Assembly: GCA_943704525.1 (NCBI GenBank)
Contig: CALSCQ010002659.1
Location: forward strand, 1 to 12,091
Source: Pigoraptor vietnamica
Lineage: Eukaryota > Opisthokonta > Filasterea
Length of the DNA: 12,091 nucleotides
Direction: 5' to 3'
Under the pieces are notes generated by a model that made no database searches, was not told the DNA's origin, and saw only the letters and a list, made by a program, of their open reading frames with translations. Of the stretch, positions 8,967-12,091 are shown piece by piece. The translations under genes and the position numbers were made by a program. The number at the start of each line of letters is the position of its first letter. Positions within the stretch are counted from its first letter, which is position 1.

Positions 8967-9151
8967 CCCTACGCCTCGCTTACCCCTGCCGCGTGTGCGT
9001 CCGCGCCCCTTGTAAATTTGTTCGCATCCCTTTCATCCAGCGACATGCTCTCTCGTGGGAAGGCGTAGTGTCACGATGGCGCTGGATGGGATTGCGTGCG
9101 ACAGCTACCCAAGCCACTTGAAAGCGACTGCTGAATAATAGTGCGTCGCAA
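8967..9151. other. Convergent 3' spacer
   Basis: This holds the 3' untranslated regions of the KCMF1-like gene (plus) and the hydrolase gene (minus), which end tail to tail 185 bp apart. I see no AATAAA signal on either strand and nothing else recognisable. Confidence 0.7.
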
Positions 9152-10290
9152 TCACAATCTCGACACCGTGCGCGGCTCGCGGGCATCCGTGCGCGAAAGC
9201 AGCTCAATTGCGCCCCGCAGCGCCTCGCGCATGTGGTGCATGTAGGTCGTGTTGAGCGTGAAGTGGTCGCCGGGCACCGTGTGCAGGCTTGCGCCGTGAG
9301 GACGGAATTCGCGAGTGTCCAGCGCCCTCCGCACGCTCGACTGCACGTCCGCGTACGCGACCGCGGAGAGGTCAAAGACGGGACTCGGCGGGCTCTCGTG
9401 GACGAAAATGGCGCCGAGCGGGTACACGACATCACCCACGGCGCTGACAAAGTGCACGAGGGGGTTCGATGTGATGCGCTTCCGGTCCGCGGCGTCGTCC
9501 AGAAAGAGAGTCGGCCCTGGCGCGGCAATCCACTCGCGCACGCAGCGGAGGATGAGATCAAAGTTGGCGCCCTGCGCGGGTCCAAAGGCACGGGCGCTGG
9601 CCGGCGTGAAGAACTCTGCGACAAACTGGCAGCACGTCGTCAGAGCGAACCCAGTCCTAGGCAACTACGACACGCATGCAACAATGTCAACCGCTGGCCA
9701 CAGGAAGCTCGCACAGCTCGCGCAAACGCTGCAGCATGCTCCCTCACCCTCTTTGTCGCCGGTGGAATGGAGAGGCCGCACCCAATCAACACCGCACGCA
9801 ACCGCGAGGGCTCGCTTGGGAAGTGGTGGGCGCACACGGCCTCAAAGTCGCTCCACAGATGCGCGGCGACAACGGCGCCCATAGAATACCCCACAAGTGT
9901 CACCGTCTCAACAGTACCGCTGCGCAGCACGGGGAACACGGCCACGCGCACGATGGCCATGGCCTCGCGCTGGGACATGACAGTCCCCGCCCCATTGCCG
10001 TCGCTGTTGCCGCGCGGGGGCGTCCGCCCGGCGCTGTCCACGCCGTACGTGAGCACGTGGGGGAGGTCGCAGAACAGCACGCGGTCGAATGCCCCGGACT
10101 GCCAGCAGACGTCCGTCGCATTGTTGCGCGGCACATTGCGCACGGCAAGCGCGCCGAAGAAGACGATGGCGACGCGCTCGCGCAGCCCGCGTGGGCGAGC
10201 CCCCGGCGGCGGCACAACGTCACGTGGCCTCGCGATCTGCCGCAGGGGCGCGTCGACGAGGGGCAGGGCATCGAGGTCACAGTCCGCCAT
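9152..10290 (-). CDS. Alpha/beta hydrolase-fold protein of unassigned family
   Basis: Two exons, 10290-9748 and 9625-9152, encode 338 residues; the 122-bp intron has donor GTGAGG, branch-like CTCTGAC and acceptor GCCAG. The start ATG has a GCCATGG context. Fold evidence: a hydrophobic strand VAIVFFGALAV (40-50), the nucleophile elbow LVGYSMGAVVA with Ser136, then AVLIGCG, a probable acid Asp246 in HFVSAVGDVVYPLGAIFV, and His302 in VPGDHFTLN. Spacing fits a Ser-Asp-His triad on a single-domain hydrolase with a lid-like insertion around 180-235. There is no signal peptide and no membrane segment, so it is probably cytosolic. I cannot say which ester, amide or thioester it cleaves. It shares a divergent promoter region with the acid lipase gene but does not resemble that protein. 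An acyltransferase or thioesterase role is also possible. Confidence 0.82.
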
Positions 10291-10390
10291 GGCAACGGCG
10301 CTGGTGCAAGAGCTCCACTGGCACACACACAAGTGCAAACATACGGCGAGTGCATCTCCGTGTTTTTTGCGCCGCTTGGCTCGAAGTACG

Positions 10391-10398
10391 TGACGTCA
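10391..10398. promoter_or_regulatory. Perfect palindromic CRE, TGACGTCA
   Basis: The full ATF/CREB palindrome sits about 100 bp upstream of the hydrolase start codon and about 340 bp upstream of the lipase start. The half-site TGACG is also enriched in the other divergent promoter of this window. Binding is inferred. Confidence 0.45.
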
Positions 10399-10521
10399 TG
10401 AAATATTTTCAACGAGAGCTCGGCAACGCGTGTGGCTGGGCGGGCCAATCGGCGCGCGCGGAATGAGTCAGCCACTACAGCGGCACTCCCGATGCAGCGG
10501 AGAGGGGGTCACGGGGTGGGG

Positions 10522-10560
10522 GACGCAGCTCCGACGCAGCTCCGACGCACGCACGCACGC
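10522..10560 (+). repeat. Short tandem repeat in the lipase upstream region
   Basis: The 11-mer GACGCAGCTCC occurs twice in direct succession (10522-10532, 10533-10543) and then decays into a run of ACGC units up to 10560. It probably arose by slippage. It is not coding. Confidence 0.8.
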
Positions 10561-10735
10561 AGCCCATTGGCCTGCGCACTCTGTCTGCGTGCGTGTGTCC
10601 GCGCGCGTCAATGGGACGCCGTGTGTGTGGGCGGCGTTTGTGCGCACTGCCGCTAAATGGAGATGTGCTCAGAGTGCAAAGTGTGCAGCCCACCTGACAA
10701 CGCCTTCACGGCCGGCAGTCAAAGCGCCCCTCAGA

Positions 10736-12091
10736 ATGCGCGTCCTCGTCGCCGTGCTGTGCGTGGCACTGGCTGCGCGCATCGCCGCAGCTGCGCCAGT
10801 GGACCCCGATGCGAAGCTCTCTGTGCAGGACATCGTCACGTCCAAGGGTGTGTGCTTGCGTTGTGTGGTCACTTGAGTGCAATCCGTGTGTTGTGCTCGA
10901 GCAAGTGCTGCGCGCTTTCTGTGTAATCGCTCAATTGCAATTCGTGTGCGTCCGTTGCAGGCTATTCGTGCGTGGAGCACGATGTGGTCACTGACGACGG
11001 CTACATTCTCACGACGTACCGCATTAACGCGCGCAACACGACCGGTGCGTATGAGTACTCATGACGAGTCCCGTCGATTGATGGGGCGCTCACGTGTGTT
11101 TGGTGTGTGCTGCGCAGGGGACGGCAAGCCCGCCATTCTCCTGTGGCACGGCCTCCTCGACTCGTGCTTCACGTGGGTCCTCAACGAGCCCAACGAGTCG
11201 CTCGCCTACATTCTGGCCGACCGCGGCTATGACGTGTGGCTTGGCAACAACCGGGGCACGATGTACGGCCGGTGAGTGTGCTCCGCGTAAGTCCCCGTCC
11301 CTCCTCGCGCGGCTGACCTAGTTCGATGCAGCCGGCACGTCAAGCTGGACCCGAAGTCGTCCAAGTTCTGGAAGTTTTCGTGGGATGAGTTTGCCGCCTT
11401 CGACCTTCCCAACACGGCCGACTACATCCGCCTGCTCACGAACCAGGCGCGCATCTCGTACATTGGCCACAGGTGGGTTCGTCTGCGCGTGTGCAGCTAT
11501 TGTCGAAGTGTGGGAAAGGCGTCCATCTCACCCCCGTCTTCGGTCGTGCGTGCGCGCCGCAGCGAGGGCACCATCCAGATGTTTGCAGGTACGGTTCGTT
11601 TCACTCGAATATTGCTATGCGTCTCATGTGTTTGCGTCTGCGATTGAGCCGCGTGTACTGATGCCGCAGTTCATTCCCTTCCCCTCTGCGCAGCGCTGAG
11701 CGCAACGCCCGAGTTCGCGGACAAGATCAAGGTGTTTGTGGGGCTTGGGCCCGTCGCCACCGTCGGCCACATGACGAACGAGTTCATGCTGTGGCTGGCG
11801 CGGCTGCGTGTCGACGACTTTGTCTCCCTCTTTGACGACAAGCAGGTGATGATGCCCTCCGACTGTGCCCCTCACTCATTCTCCAGTACTCTGAACGAAC
11901 CCTTTCCTTTTCGGCGCGTCCAGTTCTTCTCCACGCCACCCAAGCTCATTTTGCCCGTCGAGGAGCAGTTCTGCACTGTCGGTGGGTCGCTGTCGCTGCA
12001 GGCCCGTGTTGTTCACTTATGGCGGTAAACGGTGCAGTGTACTGTGCCGCTGAGGCTGACAACATCCTCCCCCTCCCCCTCCTCCCCCTCC
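10736..12091 (+). CDS. Acid lipase (LIPA / gastric lipase family), 3' end off window
   Basis: Known role: secreted or lysosomal hydrolysis of triacylglycerols and cholesteryl esters. Exons: 10736-10847, 10961-11044, 11118-11271, 11332-11472, 11563-11588, 11694-11845, 11924-11981, with a possible eighth from 12038. Residues 1-20 are a signal peptide (MRVLVAVLCVALAARIAAAA). The abhydrolase-associated lipase signature follows: GYSCVEHDVVTDDGYIL (38-54), LLWHGLLDS with the oxyanion HG (76-77), DRGYDVWLGNNRG, KFWKFSWDEFAAFDLP, and the nucleophile elbow GHSEGT with Ser164. LGPVATVGHM is also typical. The usual NSRGN is NNRGT here. The catalytic Asp and His lie about 150-200 residues further on and are outside the window. 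After EEQFC at 11974 either exon 8 reads VYCAAEADNI or the intron from 11982 runs off the window. Confidence 0.93.
11563..11588 (+). other. 26-nt microexon completing the lipase nucleophile elbow
   Basis: Exon 4 ends GGC CAC AG. This 26-nt exon supplies the C that completes the catalytic Ser164 codon, then EGTIQMFA and one base of the next Ala. Joined to exon 6 it gives SEGTIQMFAALSATPEF, which matches the family pattern GHSxGT followed by a helix. Acceptor is CCGCAG, donor GTACGG. Confidence 0.88.
12061..12091. repeat. Low-complexity C/T tract at window end
   Basis: From 12061 the sequence soon becomes runs of C broken by T (pure C/T from 12067), right after CTGAC at 12056-12060. This looks like an intron branch site plus polypyrimidine tract. 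If translated it gives only a Leu/Pro repeat. I therefore doubt that coding continues to the last base. Confidence 0.7.

Larger units (their letters stand above)
10291..10735. promoter_or_regulatory. Divergent intergenic region between the hydrolase and lipase genes
   Basis: About 445 bp lie between the two start codons. The region contains TGACGTCA (10391-10398) next to an A/T-rich block AAATATTTT, a CCAAT box (10445-10449), an AP-1-type TGAGTCA (10464-10470), a short tandem repeat (10522-10560) and an inverted CCAAT (ATTGG, 10566-10570). Open frames through it are GC-driven and have no family features. The two promoters and leaders must lie here. Confidence 0.65.

Noticed and set aside
9233-10393. 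Plus-strand open frame of 386 codons opposite the hydrolase.
   Set aside because: It crosses the hydrolase intron and start codon and shows no motif, while the minus strand shows a complete hydrolase fold signature.
10430-10735. Plus-strand open frames leading into the lipase signal peptide, suggesting a longer N-terminus.
   Set aside because: The ATG at 10736 is followed at once by a textbook signal peptide. The upstream translation is low-complexity, begins in the promoter region and would bury that signal.

Overview
This window is GC-rich nuclear DNA from a eukaryote, very probably a compact-genome protist. It carries four protein-coding genes broken by many short introns (about 57 to 135 bp). 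The splice signals are consistent: donors are nearly always GTGNG, acceptors mostly GCAG, and about half the introns have a CTGAC/CTGAT branch-like motif close to the acceptor. Nothing here looks bacterial, viral or mobile, and I saw no rRNA, tRNA or CRISPR. I cannot name the phylum from sequence alone.

Layout. Positions 1-7464 (minus strand) hold almost all of an RRP5/PDCD11 gene, the large S1-repeat plus HAT-repeat ribosome-biogenesis protein. I model 22 exons, 1,882 codons and 15 S1-like repeats; the last roughly 60 codons lie beyond position 1. A divergent intergenic region (7465-7966) with two G-boxes and six TGACG half-sites separates it from a small plus-strand gene (7967-8966) for a KCMF1-like ZZ/C2H2 zinc-finger protein. 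After a short convergent spacer comes a minus-strand gene (9152-10290) for an alpha/beta hydrolase whose family I do not recognise. A second divergent intergenic region (10291-10735) has a perfect TGACGTCA element. It leads to a plus-strand gene (10736 to the window end) for a secreted or lysosomal acid lipase (LIPA/gastric lipase family), cut off after about 250 residues, before its catalytic Asp and His.

How the genes relate. Order is minus, plus, minus, plus, so there are two head-to-head pairs. RRP5 acts in the nucleolus in 18S and 5.8S rRNA processing, and the KCMF1-like protein is expected in ubiquitin-dependent quality control. The other pair encodes two unrelated hydrolases. There is no evidence of a shared pathway; shared promoters are the only visible link.

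Both window ends fall in C/T-rich tracts (read on the sense strand of the local gene) just after a CTGAC motif, as expected if both ends lie near intron 3' ends. I found no convincing novel system. The points most worth a second look are the unassigned hydrolase, a 26-nt microexon that completes the lipase nucleophile elbow, the very compact KCMF1 homologue, the TGACG-rich shared promoters, and the run of intron lengths divisible by three in RRP5.
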